64,000 nucleotides of DNA. It comes from Variovorax sp. TBS-050B. GTDB taxonomy: Bacteria; Pseudomonadota; Gammaproteobacteria; Burkholderiales; Burkholderiaceae_C. Location of the stretch: assembly GCF_029893635.1 (NCBI RefSeq), contig NZ_JARXYR010000001.1:496001-560000 (forward strand), given 5' to 3'. Each line of letters begins with the position of its first letter. Within the stretch, counting starts at the first letter, position 1. A model generated the notes under the pieces. It was given only the letters and a program-made list of their open reading frames with translations, was not told the DNA's origin and made no database searches. Below, piece after piece: positions 8,589-18,336 of this stretch. Position numbers and translations under genes: made by a program.

Positions 8589-8630
8589 ACGGTAGGGCCT
8601 CGTGCTGCATGCGATGTTGATGAAGGTCAA
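8589..8630 (-). promoter_or_regulatory. FNR-type promoter for the nitronate monooxygenase operon
   Basis: Box TTGATGAAGGTCAA at 8617-8630 (one mismatch to TTGATNNNNATCAA) followed on the minus strand by the -10-like TACCGT at 8589-8594. Box centre to -10 is 29.5 bases, giving a start near 8582 with the box at -41.5. Confidence 0.75.
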
Positions 8631-8674
8631 AGCCGCGCCGGATTCGATGCGCCGAACACACGCCGGGCAAGCGC

Positions 8675-8716
8675 TTGATCTGCATCAACACGGGGCCGCA
8701 CCCCAAAACCTAAGCT
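8675..8716 (+). promoter_or_regulatory. FNR-type promoter for narK1
   Basis: A perfect FNR box, TTGATCTGCATCAA (8675-8688), with a -10-like TAAGCT at 8711-8716. The centre-to--10 distance is 29.5 bases, the same as in the divergent promoter; transcription should start near 8723 with the box at -41.5, a class II activator arrangement. Confidence 0.88.
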
Positions 8717-8730
8717 CGGTTCACATCACC

Positions 8731-8736
8731 AGGAGA
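8731..8736 (+). promoter_or_regulatory. Ribosome binding site deciding a TTG start for narK1
   Basis: AGGAGA lies six bases before the TTG at 8743-8745 and downstream of the predicted transcription start (about 8723). In-frame ATG codons further upstream (8608, 8620) fall before or inside the promoter, so the rare TTG is the best start. Confidence 0.8.
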
Positions 8737-8742
8737 ACCCAC

Positions 8743-10056
8743 TTGCTACAGCGCGCAGATCCACAAGGAGCCATTCAAGGCTCAGGCGCCCAGCCCGCCC
8801 GGGCGTCCGCGAAGGCGTGGCGCGTCCTTGCGGTCAGCACCGTCGCCTTCACCGCCTGCTTCATGGTGTGGATGATGTTCGGCGTCATCGGCATCCCGAT
8901 CCGCAAGGCCCTCAACCTCAACGCGACCGAGTTCGGCCTGCTCACGGCGATGCCGGTGCTCAGCGGCTCGCTGGTGCGCGTGCCGCTGGGCATCTGGACC
9001 GACCGCTTCGGCGGCCGCGTCGTGATGGCCTGGGTCATGGGCCTCACCATTCCGGCCATCTGGCTGCTGTCGTACGCCACGCAGTACTGGCAGTTCCTCG
9101 CGCTCGGCCTGTTCATCGGCCTGGCGGGCGGCTCGTTCTCGGTCGGCACGCCCTACGTGGCGCGCTGGTTCCCGCGCGACCGGCAGGGCTTCGCGATGGG
9201 CATCTACGGCGCGGGCAACTCGGGCGCGGCGGTGAACAAGTTCGTCGCGCCGGTGCTCGTGGTCGCATTCGGCTGGACCATGGTGCCGCAGGCCTATGCC
9301 GCCATCATGCTCGGCGCCCTGCTGCTCTTCTGGTTCATGAGCGCGAGCGATCCCTCGCACCGCAGCGGCGGCACCGCCTCCTTCTCCGAGCAGCTCAAGG
9401 CCCTGGGCGACCGCCGCGTGCTGCGCTACTGCCAGTACTACAGCATCGTCTTCGGCGGCTACGTGGCGCTGTCGCTGTGGATGGTGCAGTTCTACGTCGG
9501 CGAGTACGGCCTCGACATCCGGGTTGCCGCGCTGCTGGCGGCCTGCTTCTCGCTGCCCGGCGGCGTGCTGCGCGCCGTCGGCGGCTGGCTGTCGGACCGC
9601 TACGGCGCGCACAGCGTCACCTGGTGGGTGCTCTGGGTCTGCTGGATCTGCCTGTTCCTGCTGAGCTATCCGCAGACGGATCTCACCGTGGCCACCGTCG
9701 ACGGCCCGCGCACCTTCCACATCGGCCTGAACGTCTACGCCTTCACCGCCCTGATGTTCGTGCTCGGCATCGCCATGGCCTTCGGCAAGGCGAGCGTCTT
9801 CAAGTACATCAGCGACGACTACCCGAAGAACATCGGCGCGATCAGCGGCGTGGTCGGCCTGGCCGGCGGCCTGGGCGGCTTCGTGCTGCCGATCCTGTTC
9901 GGCGCGCTGATGGACCTCACCGGCATCCGCTCGAGCGCCTTCATGCTGCTCTACGGCGTCGTGTGGGTCTCGCTGATCTGGATGTACTTCACCGAAGTGC
10001 GCCAGACCGCGGTGATGGGCCAGCAGGCGCCCGCCGCACCATCGTTCGCCCGCTGA
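8743..10056 (+). CDS. narK1: Nitrate transporter NarK1 (type I)
   Basis: Major-facilitator protein of 437 residues with 12 membrane helices, of the NarK1 type thought to bring nitrate in with protons when nitrate respiration starts. The NarK/NasA pattern is seen in RKALNLNATEFGLLTAMPVL, in GLAGGSFSVGTPYVARWFPR (nitrate signature 1 region) and in GLAGGLGGFVLPILFG (signature 2). The TTG start has a strong AGGAGA. It is followed after 22 bases by narK2 and then narGHJI, so the six genes probably form one FNR-driven operon. Confidence 0.92.
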   Translation: MLQRADPQGAIQGSGAQPARASAKAWRVLAVSTVAFTACFMVWMMFGVIGIPIRKALNLNATEFGLLTAMPVLSGSLVRVPLGIWTDRFGGRVVMAWVMGLTIPAIWLLSYATQYWQFLALGLFIGLAGGSFSVGTPYVARWFPRDRQGFAMGIYGAGNSGAAVNKFVAPVLVVAFGWTMVPQAYAAIMLGALLLFWFMSASDPSHRSGGTASFSEQLKALGDRRVLRYCQYYSIVFGGYVALSLWMVQFYVGEYGLDIRVAALLAACFSLPGGVLRAVGGWLSDRYGAHSVTWWVLWVCWICLFLLSYPQTDLTVATVDGPRTFHIGLNVYAFTALMFVLGIAMAFGKASVFKYISDDYPKNIGAISGVVGLAGGLGGFVLPILFGALMDLTGIRSSAFMLLYGVVWVSLIWMYFTEVRQTAVMGQQAPAAPSFAR

Positions 10057-10078
10057 GCCGGGCCACCAGGAACACACC

Positions 10079-11500
10079 ATGAACTCGACCACCACCCTTC
10101 CCGCGCGGGCTGCGCGGCGCGGCCGCGTCCTGTCGGTCTGGACGCCGGAGGACAAGGAATTCTGGGAGCGCGAGGGTCAGGCCATCGCGAAGCTGAACCT
10201 CTGGATCAGCGTGCCCGCCCTCTTCCTCGCCTTCGCCATCTGGCAGGTTTGGAGCGTCGTCGCCGTCGGCCTGCCGGCGCTGGGCTTCAAGTACTCGACC
10301 AACCAGCTGTTCTGGCTCGCGGCCGCACCGGCGCTCTCGGGCGCCACGCTGCGCATCTTCTATTCCTTCATCGTGCCGATCCTCGGCGGGCGCCGCTGGA
10401 CCGCGATCTCCACCGCCACGCTGCTGATCCCGGCCGTCGGCATCGGCTACGCGGTGCAGGACAACACCACGCCCTACGCCACCATGCTGGTGCTGGCGCT
10501 GCTGTGCGGCCTGGGCGGCGGCAACTTCAGTTCGAGCATGTCGAACATCAGCTTCTTCTTCCCGAAGGAGCGCAAGGGTTCGGCCCTCGGCGTCAACGCC
10601 GGGCTCGGCAACCTCGGCGTCTCGGTGGTGCAGTTCCTGAGCCCGCTGGTCGTCACCGCCGGCGTGTTCGGCGTCTTCGGCGGCGATCCGCAGACCGTCG
10701 TCAAGGCCGGCCAGTCCGCGCAGGTGTGGACCCAGAACGCCGCCTTCATCTGGGTGCCGTGGATCGCGCTGACCTCGCTCGTGGCCTGGTTCGGCATGAA
10801 CGACATCGCCGACGCGCGCGCCTCGTTCGCCACGCAGGCCACCATCTTCCGGCGCAAGCACAACTGGCTGATGTGCGTGCTCTACCTCGGCACCTTCGGC
10901 TCCTTCATCGGCTATGCGGCCGGCTTCCCGCTGCTCATCAAGAGCCAGTTCCCAGGCGTCAACCCGCTGTCCTACGCCTGGCTCGGGCCGCTGGTCGGCG
11001 CGGCAGTGCGGCCCTTCGGCGGCTGGCTCGCCGACAAGCTCGGCGGCGCGCGCGTCACCTTCTGGAACTTCGTGGTGATGGCGCTCGCGGTGCTCGGCGT
11101 CCTCTACTTCCTGCCGCACGGCGGGGCCGGCGGCAGCTTCACCGGCTTCTTCCTGATGTTCCTGGTGCTGTTCCTGACCACCGGCATCGGCAACGGCTCG
11201 ACCTTCCGGATGATCCCGGTGATCTTCCTGAACCAGGCGATGCGCGGCGTCGACACGAAGGACGCCGAAGCCGTGGCCCGCGCCACGAAGGAAGGCAACA
11301 CCGAAGGTGCCGCCACGCTGGGCTTCACCGCCGCGATGGCCGCCTACGGCGGATTCTTCATCCCGAAGAGCTACGGCACCTCGATCAGCCTCACGGGCAG
11401 CCCGGATGCCGCGCTCTACACCTTCGTCGCCTTCTACCTCGTCTGCATCGCGATCACCTGGTGGAACTACAGCCGGCGCAACGCACCGATGCCCTGCTGA
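10079..11500 (+). CDS. narK2: Nitrate/nitrite antiporter NarK2 (type II)
   Basis: Second major-facilitator protein, 473 residues, of the NarK2 type thought to exchange nitrate for nitrite. It carries the longer N-terminal region typical of this type (WTPEDKEFWEREGQAIAKLN, residues about 21-40), GGGNFSSSMSNISFFFPKER (signature 1) and a long loop near residues 200-230. In Paracoccus NarK1 and NarK2 are fused in one protein; here they are separate neighbouring genes. Located 35 bases before narG. Confidence 0.93.
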   Translation: MNSTTTLPARAARRGRVLSVWTPEDKEFWEREGQAIAKLNLWISVPALFLAFAIWQVWSVVAVGLPALGFKYSTNQLFWLAAAPALSGATLRIFYSFIVPILGGRRWTAISTATLLIPAVGIGYAVQDNTTPYATMLVLALLCGLGGGNFSSSMSNISFFFPKERKGSALGVNAGLGNLGVSVVQFLSPLVVTAGVFGVFGGDPQTVVKAGQSAQVWTQNAAFIWVPWIALTSLVAWFGMNDIADARASFATQATIFRRKHNWLMCVLYLGTFGSFIGYAAGFPLLIKSQFPGVNPLSYAWLGPLVGAAVRPFGGWLADKLGGARVTFWNFVVMALAVLGVLYFLPHGGAGGSFTGFFLMFLVLFLTTGIGNGSTFRMIPVIFLNQAMRGVDTKDAEAVARATKEGNTEGAATLGFTAAMAAYGGFFIPKSYGTSISLTGSPDAALYTFVAFYLVCIAITWWNYSRRNAPMPC

Positions 11501-11535
11501 CCAGCCCCCAAGCCCCCAACGAACCAAGACCCACC

Positions 11536-14500
11536 ATGAGCCACTTCCTCGACCGCCTCACCTACTTCGCGCAGGTACGCGAATCCTTCGCCGACGGGCA
11601 CGGACAAGTCACCGGCGAAGACCGCACCTGGGAGGACGCCTACCGCACGCGCTGGGCGCACGACAAGATCGTGCGCAGCACGCACGGCGTCAACTGCACC
11701 GGATCCTGCTCGTGGAAGATCTACGTCAAGGGCGGCATCGTCACCTGGGAGACGCAGCAGACCGACTATCCGCGCACCCGCTGGGACATGCCGAACCACG
11801 AGCCGCGCGGCTGCGCGCGCGGCGCCAGCTACAGCTGGTACCTGTACAGCGCCAACCGCGTGAAGTACCCGATGGTGCGCGGCCAGCTGCTCAAGGCCTG
11901 GCGCGCCGCGCGCCGCGACCGCCCGCCGGTCGAGGCCTGGGCCTCGATCGTCGACGACGAGGCGGTGCGCCGCAGCTACCAGAGCGCGCGCGGCCTGGGC
12001 GGCTTCGCGCGTGCGAGCTGGGACGAGGTCAACGAGATCGTCGCGGCGAGCAACATCCACACCATCCGCAAGCACGGGCCCGACCGCATCATCGGCTTCT
12101 CGCCCATCCCGGCGATGTCGATGGTGAGCTATGCCGCCGGCAGCCGCTACCTGAGCCTGATCGGCGGGGTGTGCATGAGCTTCTACGACTGGTACTGCGA
12201 CCTGCCGCCGTCGAGCCCGCAGGTGTGGGGCGAGCAGACCGACGTGCCGGAGTCGGCCGACTGGTACAACAGCAGCTACATCATCGCCTGGGGCTCCAAC
12301 GTGCCCCAGACGCGCACGCCCGATGCGCACTTCTTCACCGAGGTTCGCTACAAGGGCACCAAGACCGTCGCGATCACCCCCGACTACTCGGAGGTCGCCA
12401 AGCTCTCGGACCTCTGGATGCATCCGAAGCAGGGCACCGACGCCGCGGTCGCGATGGCCATGGGCCACGTGATCCTCAAGGAGTTCTATTTCGAGCGGCG
12501 CAGCGCCTACTTCGATGACTACGCGCGCCGCTACACTGACCTGCCGATGCTGGTGCTGCTGAAGGCGCACGCGCTGCCCTCGGGCGAGCGGGTCATGGTG
12601 CCGGACCGCTACGTGCGCGCGAGCGACTTCGGCGACCAGCTCGGCCAGGCGAACAACCCCGAGTGGAAGACGGTCGCGCTCGCCGAGGACGGCCGCGTGG
12701 TGGTGCCGCAGGGCGCGATCGGCTTCCGCTGGGGACCGGACGGCCGCGCCGACAAGGGGCAGTGGAACCTCGAACCGAAGGAAGCCCGCGAGGGCGGCGA
12801 CGTGAAGCTGCAGCTGTCGATGCTCGAAGCCGGCACGGACGCCTGTGCGACGGCGCAGGTCGGCTTCCCGTACTTCGGCGGCATCCAGAGCGAGCACTTC
12901 CCCGCCAACGTGCAGCAGGACGTGCTGGTGCGCACGGTGCCGGTGCGGGAGATCGCGCTCGGCAGCGCGGGCGAGCGCGCGCTGGTGGCGACCGTCTTCG
13001 ACCTGCAGGCGGCCAACTACGGCGTGGCGCGCGGCCTGCCCGGCGAGAAGGCGGCCGCCGACTACGACGACGACACCCCCTACACGCCCGCCTGGCAGGA
13101 GAAGATCACCGGCGTGCCGCGCGACCAGGTCATCACGGTGGCGCGCGAGTTCGCCGACAACGCCGACAAGACGGGCGGCAAGTCGATGGTGATCATCGGC
13201 GCGGCGATGAACCACTGGTACCACAGCGACATGAACTACCGCGGCGTCATCAACATGCTGATGATGTGCGGCTGCATCGGCCAGAGCGGCGGCGGCTGGG
13301 CGCACTACGTGGGCCAGGAGAAGCTGCGCCCGCAGACCGGCTGGACCGCGCTGGCCTTCGCGCTGGACTGGATCCGCCCGCCGCGGCAGATGAATTCCAC
13401 CAGCTTCTTCTACGCCCACACCGACCAGTGGCGCTACGAGAAGCTGGGCCTGGAGGAGGTGCTCTCGCCGTTGGCCGACAAGGCGGCCTACGCCGGCACC
13501 ATGATCGACTACAACGTGCGCGCCGAGCGCATGGGCTGGCTGCCCTCCGCGCCCCAGCTGCAGACCCACCCGCAGCAGGTCGCGCGCGACGCCGCGGCCG
13601 CGGGCATGGAGGGCGCCGCCTACACCGCGCGCGCGCTCGCCGACGGGTCGCTCCGCATGAGCTGCGAGGACCCGGACCATCCCGCCAACTGGCCGCGCAA
13701 CATGTTCGTCTGGCGCTCCAACATCCTGGGCTCCTCGGGCAAGGGCCACGAATACTTCCTCAAGCACCTGCTGGGCACCACCCACGGCGTGCAGGGCAAG
13801 GACCTCGGCCCCGACGACGCCAAGCCGACCGAGGTGGTCTGGCACGACAAGGCGCCCGAGGGCAAGCTCGACCTGCTGGTGACGCTGGACTTCCGCATGA
13901 GCACCACCTGCCTGTACTCGGACATCGTGCTGCCGACCGCGACCTGGTACGAGAAGAACGACCTCAACACCAGCGACATGCATCCGTTCATCCATCCGCT
14001 GTCCACCGCGGTGGACCCGGCCTGGCAGGCGCGCAGCGACTGGGAGATCTACAAGGGCTTCGCGCGCACCTTCAGCGCGCTGTGCCCCGGCCACCTGGGC
14101 GTGGAGAAGGAAGTGGTGCTCACGCCGCTGATGCACGACTCGCCCGCCGAGCTCGCGCAGCCCTTCGGCGTGGCCGACTGGAAGCGCGGCGAGTGCGCGC
14201 TGATCCCCGGCAAGACGGCGCCGCAGATCACGGTCGTCGAGCGCGACTATCCGAACGTCTACAAGCGCTTCACCGCCCTCGGCCCGCTGATGGACAAGAT
14301 CGGCAACGGCGGCAAGGGCATCGCATGGAAGACCGGCACCGAGGTGGGCGAGCTCGGCCAGCTCAACGGCCGCGTGGCCGAGCCCGGCGCGACCCAGGGC
14401 CTGCCGAACATCGACACCGACATCGACGCCTGCGAGGTCATCCTGCAGCTCGCGCCCGAGACCAACGGCCATGTGGCCGTGAAGGCCTGGGAGGCGCTCG

Positions 14501-15315
14501 GCGCGCAGACCGGGCGCGACCACACCCACCTCGCGGTGTACCGCGAGGACGAGAAGATCCGCTTCCGCGACGTGCAGGCCCAGCCGCGCAAGATCATCTC
14601 CTCGCCCACCTGGAGCGGCATCGAGAGCGAGAAGGTCTCCTACAACGCCGGCTACACCAACGTGCACGAGCTGATCCCCTGGCGCACGCTCACGGGCCGC
14701 CAGCAGTTCTACCTCGACCATCCGTGGATGACGGCCTTCGGCGAGGGCTTCGTGGCCTATCGCCCGCCGGTCGACCTCAAGACCACGCACGAGCTGCACA
14801 ACATCCGCGGCAACGGCCATCCGGAGATCCAGCTCAACTTCATCACGCCGCACCAGAAGTGGGGCATCCACTCGACCTACAGCGACAACCTGCTGATGCT
14901 CACGCTCAACCGCGGCGGCCCGGTGGTCTGGCTGTCGGAGGACGACGCGAAGCGCGCCGGCATCGTCGACAACGACTGGGTCGAGCTCTTCAACGTCAAC
15001 GGCGCGATCGCGGCGCGCGCGGTGGTGAGCCAGCGCGTCAATCCCGGCATGGTGCTGATGTACCACGCGCAGGAGAAGATCATCAACACGCCCGGCTCGG
15101 AGATCACCGGCACGCGCGGCGGCATCCACAACTCGGTCACGCGCATCGTGCTGAAGCCCACGCACATGATCGGCGGCTACGCCCAGTTCAGCTACGGCTT
15201 CAACTACTACGGAACCATCGGCACCAACCGCGACGAGTTCGTGGTGGTGCGCAAGATGAACCGCGTCGACTGGCTCGACGCACCGGCCGACTCGGCGACA
15301 GCAGCCGCGGCCTGA
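11536..15315 (+). CDS. narG: Respiratory nitrate reductase alpha subunit
   Basis: Catalytic molybdenum bis-MGD subunit of membrane-bound nitrate reductase, facing the cytoplasm, reducing nitrate to nitrite. The 1,259-residue length is normal. The [4Fe-4S] FS0 ligands are H50, C54, C58 and C93 (THGVNCTGSCSW and PRGCARGAS), with the His-first pattern of NarG. The molybdenum-ligand aspartate is D222 in YCDLPPSSP. There is no Tat signal, as expected for NarG, which is only a vestigial Tat protein. Second gene block of the narK1-narK2-narGHJI operon; depends on the cofactor whose first step is made by moaA nearby. Confidence 0.97.
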   Translation: MSHFLDRLTYFAQVRESFADGHGQVTGEDRTWEDAYRTRWAHDKIVRSTHGVNCTGSCSWKIYVKGGIVTWETQQTDYPRTRWDMPNHEPRGCARGASYSWYLYSANRVKYPMVRGQLLKAWRAARRDRPPVEAWASIVDDEAVRRSYQSARGLGGFARASWDEVNEIVAASNIHTIRKHGPDRIIGFSPIPAMSMVSYAAGSRYLSLIGGVCMSFYDWYCDLPPSSPQVWGEQTDVPESADWYNSSYIIAWGSNVPQTRTPDAHFFTEVRYKGTKTVAITPDYSEVAKLSDLWMHPKQGTDAAVAMAMGHVILKEFYFERRSAYFDDYARRYTDLPMLVLLKAHALPSGERVMVPDRYVRASDFGDQLGQANNPEWKTVALAEDGRVVVPQGAIGFRWGPDGRADKGQWNLEPKEAREGGDVKLQLSMLEAGTDACATAQVGFPYFGGIQSEHFPANVQQDVLVRTVPVREIALGSAGERALVATVFDLQAANYGVARGLPGEKAAADYDDDTPYTPAWQEKITGVPRDQVITVAREFADNADKTGGKSMVIIGAAMNHWYHSDMNYRGVINMLMMCGCIGQSGGGWAHYVGQEKLRPQTGWTALAFALDWIRPPRQMNSTSFFYAHTDQWRYEKLGLEEVLSPLADKAAYAGTMIDYNVRAERMGWLPSAPQLQTHPQQVARDAAAAGMEGAAYTARALADGSLRMSCEDPDHPANWPRNMFVWRSNILGSSGKGHEYFLKHLLGTTHGVQGKDLGPDDAKPTEVVWHDKAPEGKLDLLVTLDFRMSTTCLYSDIVLPTATWYEKNDLNTSDMHPFIHPLSTAVDPAWQARSDWEIYKGFARTFSALCPGHLGVEKEVVLTPLMHDSPAELAQPFGVADWKRGECALIPGKTAPQITVVERDYPNVYKRFTALGPLMDKIGNGGKGIAWKTGTEVGELGQLNGRVAEPGATQGLPNIDTDIDACEVILQLAPETNGHVAVKAWEALGAQTGRDHTHLAVYREDEKIRFRDVQAQPRKIISSPTWSGIESEKVSYNAGYTNVHELIPWRTLTGRQQFYLDHPWMTAFGEGFVAYRPPVDLKTTHELHNIRGNGHPEIQLNFITPHQKWGIHSTYSDNLLMLTLNRGGPVVWLSEDDAKRAGIVDNDWVELFNVNGAIAARAVVSQRVNPGMVLMYHAQEKIINTPGSEITGTRGGIHNSVTRIVLKPTHMIGGYAQFSYGFNYYGTIGTNRDEFVVVRKMNRVDWLDAPADSATAAAA

Positions 15316-15333
15316 AGCGAGGAGAACCCCACC

Positions 15334-16866
15334 ATGAAAATTCGCGCACAGATCGGCATGGTCCTGAACCTGGACAAGTGCATCGGCTGCCACACCTGTT
15401 CCGTCACCTGCAAGAACGTCTGGACCAGCCGGCCCGGCGTCGAGTACGCCTGGTTCAACAACGTCGAGACCAAGCCCGGCATCGGCTATCCCAAGGACTG
15501 GGAGAACCAGGGCAAGTGGCAGGGCGGATGGGTGCGCAAGCCCGACGGTTCGATCGAGCCGCGCCAGGGCGGCAAGTGGCGCCTGCTGATGCGCATCTTC
15601 GCCAACCCGAACCTGCCGCAGATCGACGACTACTACGAGCCCTTCACCTTCGACTACGACCACCTGCAGTCGGCGCCCTCGGTGAAGGCGCCGCCCACCG
15701 CACGCCCGCGCAGCCTGATCACCGGCCAGCGCATGGAGAAGATCGAGTGGGGCCCGAACTGGGAGGAGATCCTCGGCGGCGAGTTCGCCAAGCGCAGCAA
15801 GGACGCCAACCTCGAAGGCTTCGACCGCGTGCAGAAGGAGATGGTCGGCCAGTTCGAGAACACCTTCATGATGTACCTGCCGCGCCTGTGCGAGCACTGC
15901 CTGAACCCGGCCTGCGTCGCTTCCTGCCCCTCGGGCTCGATCTACAAGCGCGAGGAGGACGGCATCGTGCTGATCGACCAGGACAAGTGCCGCGGCTGGC
16001 GCATGTGCGTCTCGGGCTGCCCGTACAAGAAGATCTACTACAACTGGCAGAGCGGCAAGGCCGAGAAGTGCATCTTCTGCTATCCGCGCATCGAGGCCGG
16101 CCAGCCCACGGTCTGCTCCGAGACCTGCGTCGGTCGCATCCGCTACCTCGGCGTGGTGCTCTACGACGCCGACCGGATCCAGGAGGCCGCCAGCGTGCCC
16201 GACGAGAAGGACCTCTACGAGGCCCAGCTCGGCATCTTCCTCGATCCGCACGATCCCGAGGTGATCGCGCAGGCGCGGCGCGACGGCATCCCCGAAGCCT
16301 GGCTCGAGGGCGCGCGCAACAGCCCGGTCTACAAGATGGCGATGGACTGGAAGGTCGCGCTGCCGCTGCACCCGGAGTACCGCACGCTGCCGATGGTCTG
16401 GTACGTGCCGCCGCTGTCGCCGATCACCGCCGCGGCCAATGCCGGGCATGTGGGCGCCCACGGCGCGATCCCCGACGTGCGGCAGATGCGCATTCCGGTG
16501 CAGTACCTCGCCAACCTGCTGACCGCCGGCGCCACCGCGCCCGTGGTGCGCGCGCTGGAGCGCATGCTCGCGATGCGCAGCTACCAGCGCGGCAAGCATG
16601 TCGACCACATCGAGGACCCGGCGATCCTCGCCCAGGTCGGCCTGAGCGCCGCGCAGGTCGAGGAGATGTACCAGGTGATGGCCATCGCCAACTACGAGGA
16701 CCGCTTCGTGATCCCTTCGAGCCACCGCGAGTACGCGGAGAACACCTTCGACATGAAGGGCGGCTGCGGCTTCTCCTTCGGCAACGGCTGCTCGGACGGC
16801 AGCTCGGAGACGAGCCTGTTCGGCGGAAGCAAGCGCCGCACCATTCCCATCCACGCCGACGTCTGA
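15334..16866 (+). CDS. narH: Respiratory nitrate reductase beta subunit
   Basis: Electron-transfer subunit carrying three [4Fe-4S] and one [3Fe-4S] cluster between NarI and NarG. Of 510 residues, the four cysteine groups are visible: CIGCHTCSVTC from residue 16, CEHCLNPACVASCP near 187, CRGWRMCVSGCP near 220 (tryptophan replaces one cysteine, which makes the [3Fe-4S] cluster), and CIFC with CSETC near 247-268. Preceded by AGGAG. It sits 18 bases after narG. Confidence 0.97.
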   Translation: MKIRAQIGMVLNLDKCIGCHTCSVTCKNVWTSRPGVEYAWFNNVETKPGIGYPKDWENQGKWQGGWVRKPDGSIEPRQGGKWRLLMRIFANPNLPQIDDYYEPFTFDYDHLQSAPSVKAPPTARPRSLITGQRMEKIEWGPNWEEILGGEFAKRSKDANLEGFDRVQKEMVGQFENTFMMYLPRLCEHCLNPACVASCPSGSIYKREEDGIVLIDQDKCRGWRMCVSGCPYKKIYYNWQSGKAEKCIFCYPRIEAGQPTVCSETCVGRIRYLGVVLYDADRIQEAASVPDEKDLYEAQLGIFLDPHDPEVIAQARRDGIPEAWLEGARNSPVYKMAMDWKVALPLHPEYRTLPMVWYVPPLSPITAAANAGHVGAHGAIPDVRQMRIPVQYLANLLTAGATAPVVRALERMLAMRSYQRGKHVDHIEDPAILAQVGLSAAQVEEMYQVMAIANYEDRFVIPSSHREYAENTFDMKGGCGFSFGNGCSDGSSETSLFGGSKRRTIPIHADV

Positions 16867-16879
16867 GACGGACACCGCC

Positions 16880-17560
16880 ATGAAAACCCAACGTCACACC
16901 CTGCGCGCCCTGGCGCTGCTGCTGAGCTATCCCGACGCGCGCGTGCGCGACCTGCTGCCCCTCGTGGCCGACGCCATCGATGCCGAAGGCGCGCTGCCCG
17001 CGCCGCGGCGGCAGGAACTGCGCAAGCTCGCGCATGCGATCGTGCGCATGGACCCGGTCGATGCGGAGACGCAGTTCGTCGAACTCTTCGACCGCGGCCG
17101 CAGCACCTCGCTGCACCTCTTCGAGCATGTGCACGGCGACTCGCGCGAGCGCGGCCCGGCCATGATCGACCTGGTCAAGACCTACGAGACGGCCGGCCTG
17201 CTCATCGCACCGCACGAGGTGCCGGACCACCTGTGCGTGGTGCTGGAGTTCGCCTCCACGCAGCCGGCGCCGGTGGCGCGCGAGTTCCTCGGCGAGATGG
17301 CCCACATCCTGACCGCCGTCTTCAGCGCGCTGCGCCAGCGCGACAGCGCCTATGCGAGCGTGGTCGCCGCGATCCTCGAGCTGGCCGGCCATCGTGCCGA
17401 GGCCGTGCCGGTCGCCGACGAGCAGCCGCTCGACGAGGCCTGGGCCGAGCCCATGGCCTTCGACGGCTGCAGCACCCAAGGCCAGGCCCGTCCCGGCCAG
17501 CCGCAACCCCTCCACTTCGTCCGCAAGGCGCCCGCCGGCGCCGTGGGAGCCAGGGCATGA
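16880..17560 (+). CDS. narJ: Nitrate reductase assembly chaperone NarJ
   Basis: Dedicated chaperone (delta subunit) that binds apo-NarG and coordinates cofactor insertion and membrane attachment; not part of the final complex. The 226-residue all-helical protein shows the TorD/NarJ-type start (LRALALLLSYPDARVRDLLP) and the FVELFDRGRSTSLHLFEHVHGDSRERG motif area near residues 70-95, well conserved in NarJ. Its stop overlaps the narI ATG. Confidence 0.94.
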   Translation: MKTQRHTLRALALLLSYPDARVRDLLPLVADAIDAEGALPAPRRQELRKLAHAIVRMDPVDAETQFVELFDRGRSTSLHLFEHVHGDSRERGPAMIDLVKTYETAGLLIAPHEVPDHLCVVLEFASTQPAPVAREFLGEMAHILTAVFSALRQRDSAYASVVAAILELAGHRAEAVPVADEQPLDEAWAEPMAFDGCSTQGQARPGQPQPLHFVRKAPAGAVGARA

Positions 17561-18336
17561 ACGCACTCGACAACTTCCTCTTCGGCCTCTATCCGTACAT
17601 CTGCCTGAGCGTGTTCCTGCTCGGCAGCCTGATCCGCTTCGACCGCGACCAGTACACCTGGAAGAGCGACTCCTCGCAGCTGCTGCGCGCCGGCCAGCTG
17701 CGCTGGGGCAGCAACCTCTTCCACGTCGGCGTGCTCTTCCTGTTCCTCGGCCACAGCGCCGGCATGCTCACGCCGCACTTCCTCTACGAGCGCTTCATCG
17801 ACGCGGGCAGCAAGCAGCTGGTCGCGATGGTCTCGGGCGGCGTGGCCGGCCTGCTCGGCTTCGCCGGCGTGACGATCCTGCTGCACCGCAGGCTCACCGA
17901 CCCGCGCATCCGCCTGAACTCGAGGACCAGCGACATCGTGCTGCTGGTGCTGCTGTGGCTGCAGCTGGCGCTCGGCCTCGCGACCATCCCGCTGTCGGCG
18001 CAGCACCTGGACGGCGGCATGATGCTCCGCCTGGCCGAATGGGCGCAGCGCATCGTCACCTTCCGCGGCGGCGCGGACGAGCTGCTCGACGGCGCGGGCT
18101 GGGTGTTCAAGGCGCACATGTTCCTCGGCATGTCGATCTTCCTGGTCTTCCCGTTCACGCGGCTGGTCCACGTATGGAGCGGCTTCGCCACCGCCGCCTA
18201 CCTGCTGCGCCCCTACCAGGTGGTGCGCAGCCGCCGGCGGCTCGAGCGGCCCGCCGCGCAGCCGGCGCCGGCCGCCGTGCCCGCGGCCCATGCGCGGCCG
18301 ACCCCAGTGGTCACGCAGCCGCGGAGGGCCGCATGA
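17557..18336 (+). CDS. narI: Respiratory nitrate reductase gamma subunit (cytochrome b)
   Basis: Membrane diheme cytochrome b that oxidises quinol and passes electrons to NarH. The 259 residues hold five membrane helices; haem-ligand histidines are visible in HVGVLFLFLGHSAGM (residues about 54-68) and in KAHMFLGMSIFLVFPFTRLVHVW (about 187-209). The C-terminus is a longer proline/alanine/arginine-rich tail (about 30 residues) than in E. coli NarI. The start overlaps narJ (ATGA) and the stop overlaps the next gene. Confidence 0.95.
   Translation: MNALDNFLFGLYPYICLSVFLLGSLIRFDRDQYTWKSDSSQLLRAGQLRWGSNLFHVGVLFLFLGHSAGMLTPHFLYERFIDAGSKQLVAMVSGGVAGLLGFAGVTILLHRRLTDPRIRLNSRTSDIVLLVLLWLQLALGLATIPLSAQHLDGGMMLRLAEWAQRIVTFRGGADELLDGAGWVFKAHMFLGMSIFLVFPFTRLVHVWSGFATAAYLLRPYQVVRSRRRLERPAAQPAPAAVPAAHARPTPVVTQPRRAA

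Noticed and set aside
11467..16881. 1,804-residue minus-strand open frame across narG and narH
   Set aside because: It has no recognisable motif and lies opposite NarG and NarH, which carry complete cofactor ligands.
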